64,000 nt of DNA from Chelatococcus caeni (GCF_014196925.1 NZ_JACIEN010000001.1:1488001-1552000); one strand, 5' to 3'. Counted from the stretch's first letter, positions 51,436-60,850 are shown. The notes: a model not told the origin generated them from the sequence alone. Program-made: numbers and translations.

Positions 51436-52611
51436 TCAGGCGGCGCTCGCCGTCTCCGGCAGCCCCTTCCACAGCGCGCCGGCGGCATCTTCCTCGAGGG
51501 CCGGCGGCCGGTCGAGCGCCGTGGTGATGGCGATCGCCTGCCCGGTCGCGGCGGATTCGAGGATGCGGTGCATCACTTCGAGCACGTGCAGCGCGAGCCG
51601 TCCCGTCGAGCGGTGGGGCGTGCCGGCGAGCGCGGCGCTGGCAAGATCGGCGAGGCCGAGCGCCCGGTAGTTCGCCCTGTCCGGCATCTCCGGCGGCCAG
51701 TTGGGCGCGCGCCAGTTGGGTGCTCCGAGCGCCAGGGCGCCGGCATCGTGGCCCCGCCACTCGCCGCCCCGCTCGGTGGTCTCCACCACGCCCCCGAAGA
51801 AGTTCGGGTCCGGCACGCGCATGGAGCCTTCCGTGCCGTAGAGCTCGATGGCGGGATGGCCGTGCTTCCACACATCCCAGCTCATGGTGAAGGTCACCTG
51901 GGCGCCGGAAGCGAATTCGATCAGCGCCATGACGCTCGTCGGCGTCTCGACGGTGATGCGCTCGCCCTTGCGCGGCGATTCCGCCGTCACGACCCGCTCG
52001 GGAAAACCGATGCTCGCCATGGCGAAGACCCGGGCCACGGGCCCCACGAGATTGATGAGCGCCGACAGGTAATAGGGCGCCATGTCGAGGATCGGCCCGC
52101 CGCCCGGCTTGAAGAAGAACTCCGGATCCGGATGCCAGTGCTCCATGCCGTGCGACATCAGGAAGGCGGTGCCGGACAGGATCCGCCCCACCGCCCCCTC
52201 GTCCACCAGCTTGCGGGCGAGTCGCCCGCCCGCGCCGAGGAAGGTGTCGGGCGCGCAGCCGAGCAGGAGCCCCCGCGCCTCGGCTTCGTCGACGAGCTTG
52301 CGCCCCTGCGCGAAATCGACCGCGAGCGGCTTCTCCGAGAAGACGTGCTTGCCGGCTTGGAGCGCCGCGAGCGAGACGCCGAAATGCGCAGCGGGAACGG
52401 TGAGGTTGACGACGAGGTCGATGTCCTCGCTGGCGAGGAGCTGGTCCACGCTCATCGCCTCGATGCCGGCGGAGGCGGCCTTCGCCTGCGCCACCTCCGG
52501 CCGCATGTCGGCGCAGGCGCGCAGGGTGAGGCCGCGGTAGGCGAGGATGTTCTTCAGATAGATGCCGGAGATGACGCCGCAGCCGACGATGCCGACGTTG
52601 AGACTGGCCAT
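51436..52611 (-). CDS. Gfo/Idh/MocA-family oxidoreductase, second copy
   Basis: 391 residues. NVGIVGCGVISGIYLKN is the nucleotide site; FSEKPLAVDFAQG carries the catalytic Lys. The C-terminal domain (MEHWHPDPEFFFKPGGGPILDM) matches the larger sugar dehydrogenases such as those acting on glucosides and inositols. It stands 5 bases from the isomerase gene and 31 from the other Gfo/Idh gene, so the two may carry out successive or paired steps. Confidence 0.9.
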   Translation of the reverse strand: MASLNVGIVGCGVISGIYLKNILAYRGLTLRACADMRPEVAQAKAASAGIEAMSVDQLLASEDIDLVVNLTVPAAHFGVSLAALQAGKHVFSEKPLAVDFAQGRKLVDEAEARGLLLGCAPDTFLGAGGRLARKLVDEGAVGRILSGTAFLMSHGMEHWHPDPEFFFKPGGGPILDMAPYYLSALINLVGPVARVFAMASIGFPERVVTAESPRKGERITVETPTSVMALIEFASGAQVTFTMSWDVWKHGHPAIELYGTEGSMRVPDPNFFGGVVETTERGGEWRGHDAGALALGAPNWRAPNWPPEMPDRANYRALGLADLASAALAGTPHRSTGRLALHVLEVMHRILESAATGQAIAITTALDRPPALEEDAAGALWKGLPETASAA

Positions 52612-52616
52612 GGCGA

Positions 52617-53384
52617 TCACCCTTCGATGCCGTTGAGGAAGGCGAGGCTCGCCCGGGCCGTGCGGGCGGGATCGGCCGGCTTGTCGTGCTCCACCACCAT
52701 CCACCTGGCGCCCGCCGCCCGGCAGACACGCCACAGGTCGCGCCAGTCGAGGACGCCCGCGCCGACGTCGGCCCAGCCGTCCTGATCCTCGTTCTCTCCG
52801 GCCGGTGCGATGTCCTTGACATGGGCGGCGGTGATCCGGTTGCGGTAGCGCTCGATCCAGGGCTTCGGGTCGACATGGCCGCGCACCAGCCAGGCGACGT
52901 CCACCTCCCACGTCAGCGGGCTCGCGCCGGCGCCCTCGAAGAGGAGTTCGAGGGCCGTCGTCGGCCCCGCCTTCGGCTGCAGCTCCCAATGGTGGTTGTG
53001 ATAACCGAGGCGGATGCCCTCCTTCGCGAAGCGCTCGGCCATCTGTCCGAGTTCGCGGCCGACGGCGCGCCAGCCCTCCGCCGCCATGTCCCGGTCCTCC
53101 GGCGGCACCGCCGGCATGTAGAGATCGGTGATGCCGAGGGTGCGGCAGGCCTCGACGACGGCCTCCGGCCGCTCGCGCAGGGCCGCGAGGCTGACGTGGC
53201 TCGACGAGGCGGCGAGCCCTCGCGCGTCGAGCTTGGCCTTGACGCGCGCGGCGTCGTCGAGTTGCGAGCCCACGGTCTCGACCCGGCGGTAGCCGGCCTC
53301 GGCCGCCGTATCGAGGATGCGGTCGAGGTCTTCGAGCGAGCGCAGGGTGTAGAGCTGGATCGACAGGCAATCGGTGACGGACAT
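52617..53384 (-). CDS. sugar phosphate isomerase/epimerase (TIM barrel)
   Basis: 255 residues from ATG 53384. TIM-barrel pattern of the AP-endonuclease 2/xylose isomerase-like family: LGYHNHHWEL, WEVDVAWLVRGHVDP and HVKDIAPAGE, with His, Glu and Asp as likely metal ligands. Proteins of this kind often act with Gfo/Idh dehydrogenases on 3-keto sugars or inosose. It lies between the ATPase gene and the Gfo/Idh genes. Confidence 0.9.
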   Translation of the reverse strand: MSVTDCLSIQLYTLRSLEDLDRILDTAAEAGYRRVETVGSQLDDAARVKAKLDARGLAASSSHVSLAALRERPEAVVEACRTLGITDLYMPAVPPEDRDMAAEGWRAVGRELGQMAERFAKEGIRLGYHNHHWELQPKAGPTTALELLFEGAGASPLTWEVDVAWLVRGHVDPKPWIERYRNRITAAHVKDIAPAGENEDQDGWADVGAGVLDWRDLWRVCRAAGARWMVVEHDKPADPARTARASLAFLNGIEG

Positions 53385-53444
53385 GAGAGCCTCATGCATA
53401 GCGGAAAGGCCGGCGCGGAACGCCCGCGCCGGCCGAGGGAGGGT

Positions 53445-54524
53445 TCACAGGCGCTCGCCGGTATCGGCGGCGAAGAGGGAAGCCTGTTCGGGATCGAGGC
53501 CGAGGCCGACGCGCTCGCCGCGCGTGATCCGGCTCGTCCCGGTCGTGCGCACCTGCAGGGTATGGGTGCCGTCGGAGCACCACAGCACCGTGTCGGCGCC
53601 CATCGGCTCGACGATGTCGACGCCGAAGCCCTGCCAGAGGCCCGCCTCGGCGAGCGCCAGATGCTCCGGCCGCACGCCGAGCACGACCTCCTGGCCGACG
53701 GGCGGCGCGCCGTTGAAGGCATAGCCGGCGAGCGGCAGGCGCAAGGTGCCGGCGACGAAGGACAGGCCGCCGCCCTCGGCCTCAAGCCGGCCGTTGAGGA
53801 AATTCATCTGCGGCGCGCCGATGAAGCCGGCGACGAAGAGATTGGCCGGCCGGCCGTAGATCTCGGCGGGCGAGCCGATCTGCTGCACCTTCTGGTCGCG
53901 CATGACGACGATGCGATCGGCCAGCGTCATCGCCTCGATCTGGTCGTGGGTGACGTAGATCATCGTCGCCTTGCCGAGGCGCGCGTGCAGGCGCTTGATC
54001 TCGACGCGCAACTCGTTGCGCAGCATGGCGTCGAGGTTCGACAAGGGCTCGTCGAAGAGGAAGACGGCGGCATCGCGCACGAGCGCCCGGCCGATGGCGA
54101 CGCGCTGGCGCTGGCCGCCGGAGAGCTGGTCCGGCCGCCGGTCGAGCAGGTGGCCGATCTGCAGGAGCTCGGCCGCCTGGGCCACCCGGCGCCCGATCTC
54201 CGCCTTCGGCGTCTTCGCCATCCTGAGGCCGAAGGACATGTTCTCGCGCACGCTCATGCGCGGGTAGAGCGCGTAGGACTGGAAGACCATGGCGATGCCG
54301 CGGTCCTTCGGCTCCTCCCAGGTCACGTTGCGCCCGCCGATGAAGATCTGGCCGTCGGCAACGTCGATGAGACCGGCGACGGCGTTGAGCAGCGTGGACT
54401 TGCCGCAGCCGGAGGGGCCGAGGAGAACGACGAACTCGCCCTCCTCGATGTCGAGCGAAAGCCCGTCGAAGACGCGGACCGCCTCGAAGGCGACGGAGAC
54501 GTCACGGATGGAGACAGCCGACAT
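53445..54524 (-). CDS. sugar ABC transporter ATPase (UgpC/MsmK type)
   Basis: 359 residues. Walker A GPSGCGKST, signature LSGGQRQR, Walker B FLFDEPLSNLDA, switch His in VTHDQIEA. The C-terminal regulatory domain (PEHLALAEAG) is of the MalK/UgpC kind. It powers the two permeases encoded directly upstream. Four bases separate it from the second permease gene. Confidence 0.92.
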   Translation of the reverse strand: MSAVSIRDVSVAFEAVRVFDGLSLDIEEGEFVVLLGPSGCGKSTLLNAVAGLIDVADGQIFIGGRNVTWEEPKDRGIAMVFQSYALYPRMSVRENMSFGLRMAKTPKAEIGRRVAQAAELLQIGHLLDRRPDQLSGGQRQRVAIGRALVRDAAVFLFDEPLSNLDAMLRNELRVEIKRLHARLGKATMIYVTHDQIEAMTLADRIVVMRDQKVQQIGSPAEIYGRPANLFVAGFIGAPQMNFLNGRLEAEGGGLSFVAGTLRLPLAGYAFNGAPPVGQEVVLGVRPEHLALAEAGLWQGFGVDIVEPMGADTVLWCSDGTHTLQVRTTGTSRITRGERVGLGLDPEQASLFAADTGERL

Positions 54525-54527
54525 GGA

Positions 54528-55412
54528 TCATCCTTTCACTGCGCCGGCGGCGATGCCGCGGACGAACCAGCGCCCGGAGACGAAGTAGACGACGAGCGGC
54601 ACCAGCGCCGCGAGCATGGTGGCGGCCATGTCGACGTTGTAGGCGCGCTCGCCCTGGGTGGAGTGGACGATGTTGTTGAGCTGCACGGTCATCGGCAGGT
54701 TTTCGCGGCCGGCGAAGGTGAGCCCGAAGATGAAGTCGTTCCAGATGCCGGTGACCTGGAGGATGGTGGCGACGACGAGCATCGGCACCGACATCGGCAG
54801 CATGACGCGCAGAAAAATGGTCCAGAAACCGCCGCCGTCGATGCGCGCCGCCTTGAACAGTTCGATCGGGATGCCCGCGTAATAGTTGCGGAAGAGCAGC
54901 GTCATCGTCGGCAGGCCGAAGATGACGTGCACCAGCACGATGCAGGTGAGCGAATTGTAGATGCCCATCTGCGAGAAGATGCGCACCAGCGGATAGAGGA
55001 ACACCTGGTAGGGGATGAAGGCCCCGATGAGCAGCACGCCGAAGAGGACGTTCGCCCCCTTCACCCGCCAGAACGACAGGGCGTAGCCGTTCACCGCGCC
55101 GAGCGCGATGGACAGGATGACCGACGGCACGAGGATGCGCACCGAGTTCCAGAACCCGACGCTGATGCCGTTGCAGTCGAGTCCCGTGCAGGCCGACGAC
55201 CAGGCCTTGCCCCACGCTTCGAGGGTCGGCGCCATGGGCAGCGCAAGGATGTTGCCGAGCCGGATCTCCTCCATCGGCTTCAAGGAGGTGATGAGCATGA
55301 TCCACAGCGGCAGGAGGAAGAAGACCGCCGCCGTGAGGAGGAAGGCATAGAGGCCGATGCGGCCGGGCGTGAGGCGGCGCGGCCGCGGGCCGCTGGGCAG
55401 CGACGCGCTCAT
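54528..55412 (-). CDS. sugar ABC transporter permease (MalG type)
   Basis: 294 residues, six helices. The EAA loop is present as KAARIDGGGFWTIFLRVMLP. It is a MalG-type permease with a short cytoplasmic N-terminus. ATG 55412 overlaps the stop of the first permease (TGATG). Confidence 0.92.
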   Translation of the reverse strand: MSASLPSGPRPRRLTPGRIGLYAFLLTAAVFFLLPLWIMLITSLKPMEEIRLGNILALPMAPTLEAWGKAWSSACTGLDCNGISVGFWNSVRILVPSVILSIALGAVNGYALSFWRVKGANVLFGVLLIGAFIPYQVFLYPLVRIFSQMGIYNSLTCIVLVHVIFGLPTMTLLFRNYYAGIPIELFKAARIDGGGFWTIFLRVMLPMSVPMLVVATILQVTGIWNDFIFGLTFAGRENLPMTVQLNNIVHSTQGERAYNVDMAATMLAALVPLVVYFVSGRWFVRGIAAGAVKG

Positions 55413-56344
55413 CAGCGCCTCCCCTTGCTGCGCACGTAGCGGGCGTAGATCCACGGCGCGATGATGATGACGACGGTCACCAGCATCAGCGTCGCGGCGG
55501 CGGTGCCGAGCGCGATGTTGTTGCGCTCGAAGAGGTGGTCCATGACGAACTTGGCCGGCACTTCGGTGGCGATGCCGGGCCCCCCGCCCGTCATGGCGAC
55601 GACGAGGTCGTAGAGCTTCACCACGCTGATGGCGAGGAGCACGGTGGCGGTCACCACCATCGGCCGCAGCAGGGGCAGGACGATGGAGAGGTAGTAGCGC
55701 CAGGGCGGCACGCCATCGACGCGCGCGGCCTTCCACAGGTCCTCGTCGACGCCGCGCAGGCCGGCGAGGAGGATCGCCATGGTGAGCCCCGCCCCGTGCC
55801 AGATGCCGGCGATGACGAGGGTGTAGATCGCCATCTCCTGGTTGACGAGCCAGTCGAAGGTGAAATTGGAAAAGCCCATGTCGCGCACGAGCTTCTCGAG
55901 CCCGAGGCCGGGATTGAGGAACCACTGCCAGGCAACGCCCGTCACCACGAAGGACATGGAATAGGGAAAGAGGAAGACGGTGCGGAAGGCGCCCTCGCCC
56001 CTCACCCGCTGGTCGATGAAGACCGCGAGCAGGAAGCCGAGCACGAGGCAGCCGGCGATGAACAGGACGCCGAAGATGACGGTGTTCTGTGCCGAGACGA
56101 CGAAGCGGTCGTTGACGATCAGCCGCTCGTATTGCGCAAGGCCCACGAAGTCGAACTTCGGCAGCAGCGTCGAGCTCGTGAAGGACAGCCGCACGGTCCA
56201 CAGCATGCAGCCGACATAGACGACGAGCACGATGAGCGCCGTCGGCACCAGGGCGAGCGCGGCGGGAAGGCCTCGTCCGATGCGCGGGCGTGCCGCTGGC
56301 GCCGCGGCGCCGGTGGCGGCGGCACGGACGGTGACGGTAGCCAT
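55412..56344 (-). CDS. sugar ABC transporter permease (MalF type)
   Basis: 310 residues. Six helices, with the EAA loop KAARVDGVPPWRYYLSIVLP. The N-terminus carries an Ala-rich cytoplasmic extension before the first helix. It lies 115 bases after the binding-protein gene, behind a strong hairpin at 56425-56451. Confidence 0.92.
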   Translation of the reverse strand: MATVTVRAAATGAAAPAARPRIGRGLPAALALVPTALIVLVVYVGCMLWTVRLSFTSSTLLPKFDFVGLAQYERLIVNDRFVVSAQNTVIFGVLFIAGCLVLGFLLAVFIDQRVRGEGAFRTVFLFPYSMSFVVTGVAWQWFLNPGLGLEKLVRDMGFSNFTFDWLVNQEMAIYTLVIAGIWHGAGLTMAILLAGLRGVDEDLWKAARVDGVPPWRYYLSIVLPLLRPMVVTATVLLAISVVKLYDLVVAMTGGGPGIATEVPAKFVMDHLFERNNIALGTAAATLMLVTVVIIIAPWIYARYVRSKGRR

Positions 56345-56424
56345 GGGACCTCCTCCCGGTTCCGCCCGCCTCCCGCAGGAGCGGCGCGGCGGCTTGCGTT
56401 GGCAGAGGTTGGAACGGGCGTGAG

Positions 56425-56451
56425 GCCGGTCCGGGCGATGGCCGGACCGGC
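56425..56451 (-). other. mRNA stem-loop between binding-protein and permease genes
   Basis: GCCGGTCCGG-GCGATGG-CCGGACCGGC is a perfect 10-bp stem with a 7-base loop, 9 bases past the binding-protein stop. Such stems in this place commonly protect the upstream message and lower permease expression, as between malE and malF. Confidence 0.65.
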
Positions 56452-56459
56452 GCCGCGGG

Positions 56460-57695
56460 TCAGCTTGCGCTGCGCATTGCCGTGACGACCTTCTCGACGA
56501 AGGCGTCGGCCGACATGGAGGACGTGTTCCAGTACTGGGTGATGGCGTCCTGCATGGCGCCGGTGAAGTTCGGCGTGCTGATGATCTCCGTCGCCTCGAC
56601 CTGGTTGGCGGGATCCTTCAGCACGGCGTGGGACTTCTGGGCGCAGGCATCCATGCTCGACACATCGACGTCGAGACGCACGGGGATGGAGCCCTTCTTC
56701 TTGTTGAAGGCGAGCTGGGTCTCGGGGTCGAGCAGCACCGCCGCGAGCTTCTGCTGCGCCGCCTGGGCGCCGGCGTCCTTGGTCACCGGGAAGACGAAGA
56801 CGTCGCCGCCGATGACGAGCTTGCCATCGCCGACGATGGTGCAGCCATATTCCTTGCCCGCCGTCTGGCCGGCGGCGATGAACTCGCCCTTCGCCCAGTC
56901 GCCGTTGAAGTGCATGGCCGCCTTGCCGGTGATGACGAGCGAGGCGGCATCGTTCCAGTTGCGCCCCGGGCTGCCGGGGTCGACGAGGCCGCGCATCTTG
57001 CCGTAGAGCTCGGCCACTTCCTTGAACTTGTCGCTCTTGGCGGCCTCGACGTCGCGGACTCCGAAGATCTTGCGGAAGAGGTCCGCCCCGCCGTGGCCGA
57101 CGAGGACCGCGCTGAACAGATTGCGCTCCCAGGTGGGCTGGCCGCCGAGCGCGATCGGGATGATGCCGTTGGCCTTCAGCTTCTCGCCCGTCTCGATGAG
57201 CTCGGGAAAGGTCTTCGGCGGCTCGAGCCCGGCGTCCGCAAAGACCTTGGTGTTGTAGAACATCCAGTTCTGGCCGTGGATGTTGACGGGCACGGCGTAG
57301 AACTTGCCGTCGCGGACGCTCGCCTCGATGATCGGCTTCGGCATCAGCTCGCGCCATTTGCCGGCCTCGGCGATCGCCTCGACGTCGATGAGGAGGCCGT
57401 TCTCGATGAGCTCGTCGAACTGCTTGCCGGTGTTGAACTGCGCCATGGTCGGCGGATTGCCGCCCACCATGCGGTTGACGGTCGCCGCACGGGCGTTGAC
57501 GCCGCCGGCGATGGCATTGTCCACCCAGGTGCCGCCGCCCTTGGTATAGGCGTCGGCGAAGACCTTGACCGCGGCGGATTCACCGGCCGAGGTCCACCAG
57601 TGCATCACCTCCGCCTTCTCCTGCGCGAAGGCGGACGTACCGCAGAGCAGAGTGACAGCAAGCGTGCACGCTGAAAGGCGTGAGAACGAGCCCAT
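56460..57695 (-). CDS. sugar-binding periplasmic protein (ABC, family 1)
   Basis: 411 residues with a Sec signal ending at A-F-A-Q (25). EVMHWWTSAGESAAVKVF, GGNPPTMAQF and NGDWAKGEF are typical of the glucose/mannose-binding GtsA-like branch. It is the first gene of an operon of seven: binding protein, two permeases, ATPase, isomerase, two dehydrogenases. A LacI-type operator lies 33 bases upstream. Confidence 0.92.
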   Translation of the reverse strand: MGSFSRLSACTLAVTLLCGTSAFAQEKAEVMHWWTSAGESAAVKVFADAYTKGGGTWVDNAIAGGVNARAATVNRMVGGNPPTMAQFNTGKQFDELIENGLLIDVEAIAEAGKWRELMPKPIIEASVRDGKFYAVPVNIHGQNWMFYNTKVFADAGLEPPKTFPELIETGEKLKANGIIPIALGGQPTWERNLFSAVLVGHGGADLFRKIFGVRDVEAAKSDKFKEVAELYGKMRGLVDPGSPGRNWNDAASLVITGKAAMHFNGDWAKGEFIAAGQTAGKEYGCTIVGDGKLVIGGDVFVFPVTKDAGAQAAQQKLAAVLLDPETQLAFNKKKGSIPVRLDVDVSSMDACAQKSHAVLKDPANQVEATEIISTPNFTGAMQDAITQYWNTSSMSADAFVEKVVTAMRSAS

Positions 57696-57727
57696 GGCTT
57701 CCTCCCAGAAGCGTTGCGATCGACGTT

Positions 57728-57741
57728 TGTAATCGATTACA
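57728..57741. promoter_or_regulatory. LacI-family operator
   Basis: TGTAATCGATTACA is a perfect 14-base palindrome with the central CG of LacI/GalR sites, about 33-46 bases before the binding-protein start. No LacI gene is in the window, so the repressor is encoded elsewhere. Confidence 0.75.
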
Positions 57742-57882
57742 TTTTTTCAGCAGGTTGGGGCGGAAGCCGACCGGTGTCAAGCGTGAATTGATGATACGCC
57801 AGCACCCGGCGCCCCGCCGGAGGGCGCGCCACGCCCGATATGTCTGGTGCGATTGCCTTTTCTCAAGCCGCGGGCTGTGGCG

Positions 57883-58767
57883 CTAGCCGAGGAGCAGCGA
57901 GCGGTGCACTGCCGCTCCGGTGAGCGCCCCGTCGCCCACCGCGAGTGACACCGTTCCCGTGGCCCGGGCGACATCGCCGCAGGCGAAGGCTCCGGGGATC
58001 GATGTCTGCTTCATGGCATCCGTGCGGATGAAGGGCCCGAGCGGCCCTTCCTCGTGGGCGCAGCCGAGTTCCTCCGCGAGCGGGCTTGCAGGACGGGTCG
58101 TGGACACCGTGAAGAGGCCGGCGAGCGCGATCGTGCGGCTGTCGGCGAGATGCACATCGGCATGGCCGGCGATGCCGTCGACCGGCACGGCCTCCACGCT
58201 CACGCCACGCGCGGCGAGCTGCGCCAGCTCCTCGTCGCCCGGCGAGAAGGCGCCGTTGGTGAACAGCGTCGTCGGCCCCCACTCGGGGATGAGCAGCGCC
58301 TGGTGCATCGCGGCGGGCCCGGTGGCGAGCACGCCCAACGGGCCGCCGCCGAGCTCGTAGCCGTGGCAATAGGGGCAGTGGAAGACGCTCCTGCCCCAAC
58401 GCTCCGCGAGGCCGGGCACGTCGGGCAGCCGGTCGACCACCCCGAGCGCCAGGACGAGGCGCCGTCCCTCGAAGCTTTCCCCGGCCTCCGTCGCGATGCG
58501 GAAGCCGCCGTCCACCTGCTCGGCGCTCTCGGCCCTGCCCTCGGTCCAGGCGACGTTCGGATAGGCGAGCAACTGCTCCCGCGCCTCCGCCGCGATCCGC
58601 TCAGGCTCATGGCCGTCCCGGCTCAGGAAGCCGTGCGAATGCCGCGCGAAGCGGTTCCGGCGAAGCCCCGCATCGATCACCATGATCCGGCGGCGGGCGC
58701 GCGCCACCTGGAGGGCTGCGGCCATGCCGGCATAGCTGCCGCCGACGACGATGACGTCAAACTGCAT
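57883..58767 (-). CDS. thioredoxin-reductase-like NAD(P)/FAD oxidoreductase
   Basis: 294 residues. VIVVGGSYAGMAAAL is the FAD site, the redox pair is Cys131/Cys134 in HCPYCHGYE, and ACGDVARA closes the second FAD motif. The Rossmann-type NAD(P) segment is weakened: GVLATGPAAMHQALL. It overlaps the Rrf2 gene upstream by 11 bases. Proteins like this are found beside Rrf2 regulators and probably act in thiol or nitrosative stress. Confidence 0.87.
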   Translation of the reverse strand: MQFDVIVVGGSYAGMAAALQVARARRRIMVIDAGLRRNRFARHSHGFLSRDGHEPERIAAEAREQLLAYPNVAWTEGRAESAEQVDGGFRIATEAGESFEGRRLVLALGVVDRLPDVPGLAERWGRSVFHCPYCHGYELGGGPLGVLATGPAAMHQALLIPEWGPTTLFTNGAFSPGDEELAQLAARGVSVEAVPVDGIAGHADVHLADSRTIALAGLFTVSTTRPASPLAEELGCAHEEGPLGPFIRTDAMKQTSIPGAFACGDVARATGTVSLAVGDGALTGAAVHRSLLLG

Positions 58768-59218
58768 CGGGCTTGTTCCTCATCTGTTGCCGATGGGCGG
58801 CGAGGCGCCGGGCAAAGTCCTCGGCGAGCTGCGCCAGCGTCAGGCGGCTGAACCGCTCCAGCAGGAGCGCCTCCACCTCTCGAAAGGTATCGTCGAGCGC
58901 GGCGTTGACCGCCTGCTCCACGAGGCACTCAGGCGCCTCGTTGCGGTGGCCGATGGCGAAGACCGCGGGCTCGCCGAGCGCCGCATGAATATCCCGCAGC
59001 GTCACCGCCTCGAGGTCGCAGGCGATCGACCAGCCGCCGTTGTGTCCCTTCTCGGACTTCACGAGGCCTGCCTCGCGCAACCCCGCCATCGTCCGCCGCA
59101 CCACGACCGGGTTCGTGCCCATGCAGCGGGCGAGCACGTCCGACGTCATGGGCGCATCGTGGGCGGCCATATGCAGCAGGGCATGCAGGACGGAGGAAAG
59201 ACGGCTGTCGCGCTTCAT
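58757..59218 (-). CDS. Rrf2-family regulator without Cys cluster
   Basis: 153 residues from ATG 59218, with no good ribosome site, so it may be leaderless or the start may be off. The winged helix is clear (VLHALLHMAAH, PVVVRRTMAGLREAGLVKSEKG). Only isolated Cys residues are present, unlike Fe-S Rrf2 proteins, so it resembles YwnA/HypR types. It is co-translated with the flavoprotein gene and probably regulates it. Confidence 0.85.
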   Translation of the reverse strand: MKRDSRLSSVLHALLHMAAHDAPMTSDVLARCMGTNPVVVRRTMAGLREAGLVKSEKGHNGGWSIACDLEAVTLRDIHAALGEPAVFAIGHRNEAPECLVEQAVNAALDDTFREVEALLLERFSRLTLAQLAEDFARRLAAHRQQMRNKPDAV

Positions 59219-59235
59219 GTAACTTTTGATATTAC
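59219..59235 (-). promoter_or_regulatory. possible Rrf2 operator
   Basis: GTAACTTTTGATATTAC, an AT-rich imperfect palindrome with outer GTAA/TTAC, touches the Rrf2 start codon. A weak case resting on position and base composition. Confidence 0.3.
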
Positions 59236-59462
59236 GAAACTTGGGAATGTGCAAGCGGCGACGAAAATGGTGGCGGAAGCCCACACAAGCACTTGCCGGG
59301 TCAGATGAAATCCGTGTTCGGTCTGCGCTGATGGCGTACAGGCAGGCACCCGATGGCGGCAGATGCTGGTGCAAGGTGCAGCGAGCGCTATAGTTCTCGA
59401 CGGCTGGGGGCGAGCCGGCAGGTTTGCTCCCGATCGCGGCGTCTGCGTTCGAGGGGCTCCGG

Positions 59463-60092
59463 ATGATCGTCTCGCTGCCGGGAATCAGCGCCAGGAGCGG
59501 CCGCCTGCTGTCGCTCCTCCTGCTCCTCTCCCTCCTGTCTGCCGTCGACGGCGCCGGCCGCCCGGCAGCGGCGCAGGATGTGATCCACGTCTGCCACGGC
59601 TACGGCTGCTGGTTCAGGGCCAGCCTTGCCCTCGATGCCGCCGATGCCCGGCGCTTCGCCGCCATCCTCGCGGCGGGACGTCGATCCCCGGCCGCCGAGC
59701 GCGCCGCGATCTCGGACGCCGTGCGCTATTTCGAGCGCCGCGCCTTCGACGTGATCGGCATCCGCGACGAGCCGCGCTCACGCTTCGGCGCCTCGGGCGA
59801 ACCGGGCCAGATGGACTGCATCGACGAATCGGCCAACACGCGCGCCCTCCTCCTCTATCTCGCCGAGCACGATCTCCTGCGCCATCACACGGTGGGGTCC
59901 GTCGCCTCGCGCGGCTTCCTCCTCGACGGCCGCTATTTCCACTCCACCGCCGTCATCCGCGATGCGGGCGGCACCGACTGGGCGGTCGATTCCTGGTACG
60001 CCCCGATGGGCGGAGCGCCCGACATCCTGCCGCTCAGCGAGTGGAAGGTGCAGGGTCTTTCCAGCCAGGGCGCACGGCGGCGAACTGGCTGA
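59463..60092 (+). CDS. exported hypothetical protein with possible Cys-His-Asp triad
   Basis: 209 residues from ATG 59463 (GAGGGG upstream). Signal peptide to about A-A-A-Q. The mature part holds VCHGYGC, then GQMDCIDESANTRALLLYL, FHSTAVIR and WAVDSWYAP. The order Cys, His, Asp and the helix after the Cys resemble transglutaminase-like or papain-like hydrolases. This is only an inference from spacing. I know no named family. Confidence 0.6.
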   Translation: MIVSLPGISARSGRLLSLLLLLSLLSAVDGAGRPAAAQDVIHVCHGYGCWFRASLALDAADARRFAAILAAGRRSPAAERAAISDAVRYFERRAFDVIGIRDEPRSRFGASGEPGQMDCIDESANTRALLLYLAEHDLLRHHTVGSVASRGFLLDGRYFHSTAVIRDAGGTDWAVDSWYAPMGGAPDILPLSEWKVQGLSSQGARRRTG

Positions 60093-60253
60093 CCTGCAGC
60101 CGCGGCCTCGCAGGAACGCTCCCGGGCCTTTCCACACGGCACCGGCGGTGTCGAAAATGCGTCGGAACGATCGGCTATCGAGAGATTCGGCGCCTCGTGG
60201 GGCCGAAACCGCCCGTGCGCTGGCGCAGCACGAAGACCCCGAAGGACAGCGGC

Positions 60254-60850
60254 ATGCGACCCGTGATCGACAGCGAAAGGCTCACCGGCATCATCGACTT
60301 CATCCAGGCGGCGGAGCGGCTGAAGGACACGCTGCGCAGCGGCAGGACGTCGAACGGCCGCGCCGAAAGCACCGCCGAGCACAGCTGGCGCCTGTGCCTG
60401 CTGGTGATCATGTTCGAGAAGGAGCTCGCCGGCTGCGATCTGCATCGCCTGCTCAAGCTGTGCATCGTGCACGATCTCGGCGAGGCGATCTCGGGCGACA
60501 TCCCGGCCATCGACCAGCGCGCCAACGACGACAAGGCGGCCCGGGAGCGGGCGGACCTGATGCAGCTCTGCGCGCCCCTGCCCGAGGACCTTAATCGCGA
60601 CATCCTCGCCCTGTGGGACGAATACAACGCCGCCGCGACGCCGGAAGCCATCCTGGCCAAGGGTTTCGACAAGCTGGAAACCATGCTCCAGCACAATGTC
60701 GGCCGTAATCCGCCCGGCTTCGACTACGCCTTCAACCTGGATTATGGCGTGCATCACACTGCCCGCCACCCGCTTCTGGCCGAGATCCGCGCTCTGGTGG
60801 ACGAGGCGACGCGGGCGCGCATGCGCGCATCGAGCAACATCCCCGGCTGA
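60254..60850 (+). CDS. HD-domain phosphohydrolase (YfbR/HDDC2-like)
   Basis: 198 residues from ATG 60254 (GAAGGA upstream). AEHSW and IVHDLGEAISGDIP give the metal-binding His, His-Asp and Glu; a further Asp lies in KGFDKLETMLQ. These match the small HD proteins that remove phosphate from 5'-deoxynucleotides. A single-domain cytoplasmic enzyme. Confidence 0.88.
   Translation: MRPVIDSERLTGIIDFIQAAERLKDTLRSGRTSNGRAESTAEHSWRLCLLVIMFEKELAGCDLHRLLKLCIVHDLGEAISGDIPAIDQRANDDKAARERADLMQLCAPLPEDLNRDILALWDEYNAAATPEAILAKGFDKLETMLQHNVGRNPPGFDYAFNLDYGVHHTARHPLLAEIRALVDEATRARMRASSNIPG

Noticed and set aside
52686-55439. 917-codon plus-strand frame across the sugar operon
   Set aside because: Shadow of the isomerase, ATPase and permease genes on the minus strand, whose motifs are complete.
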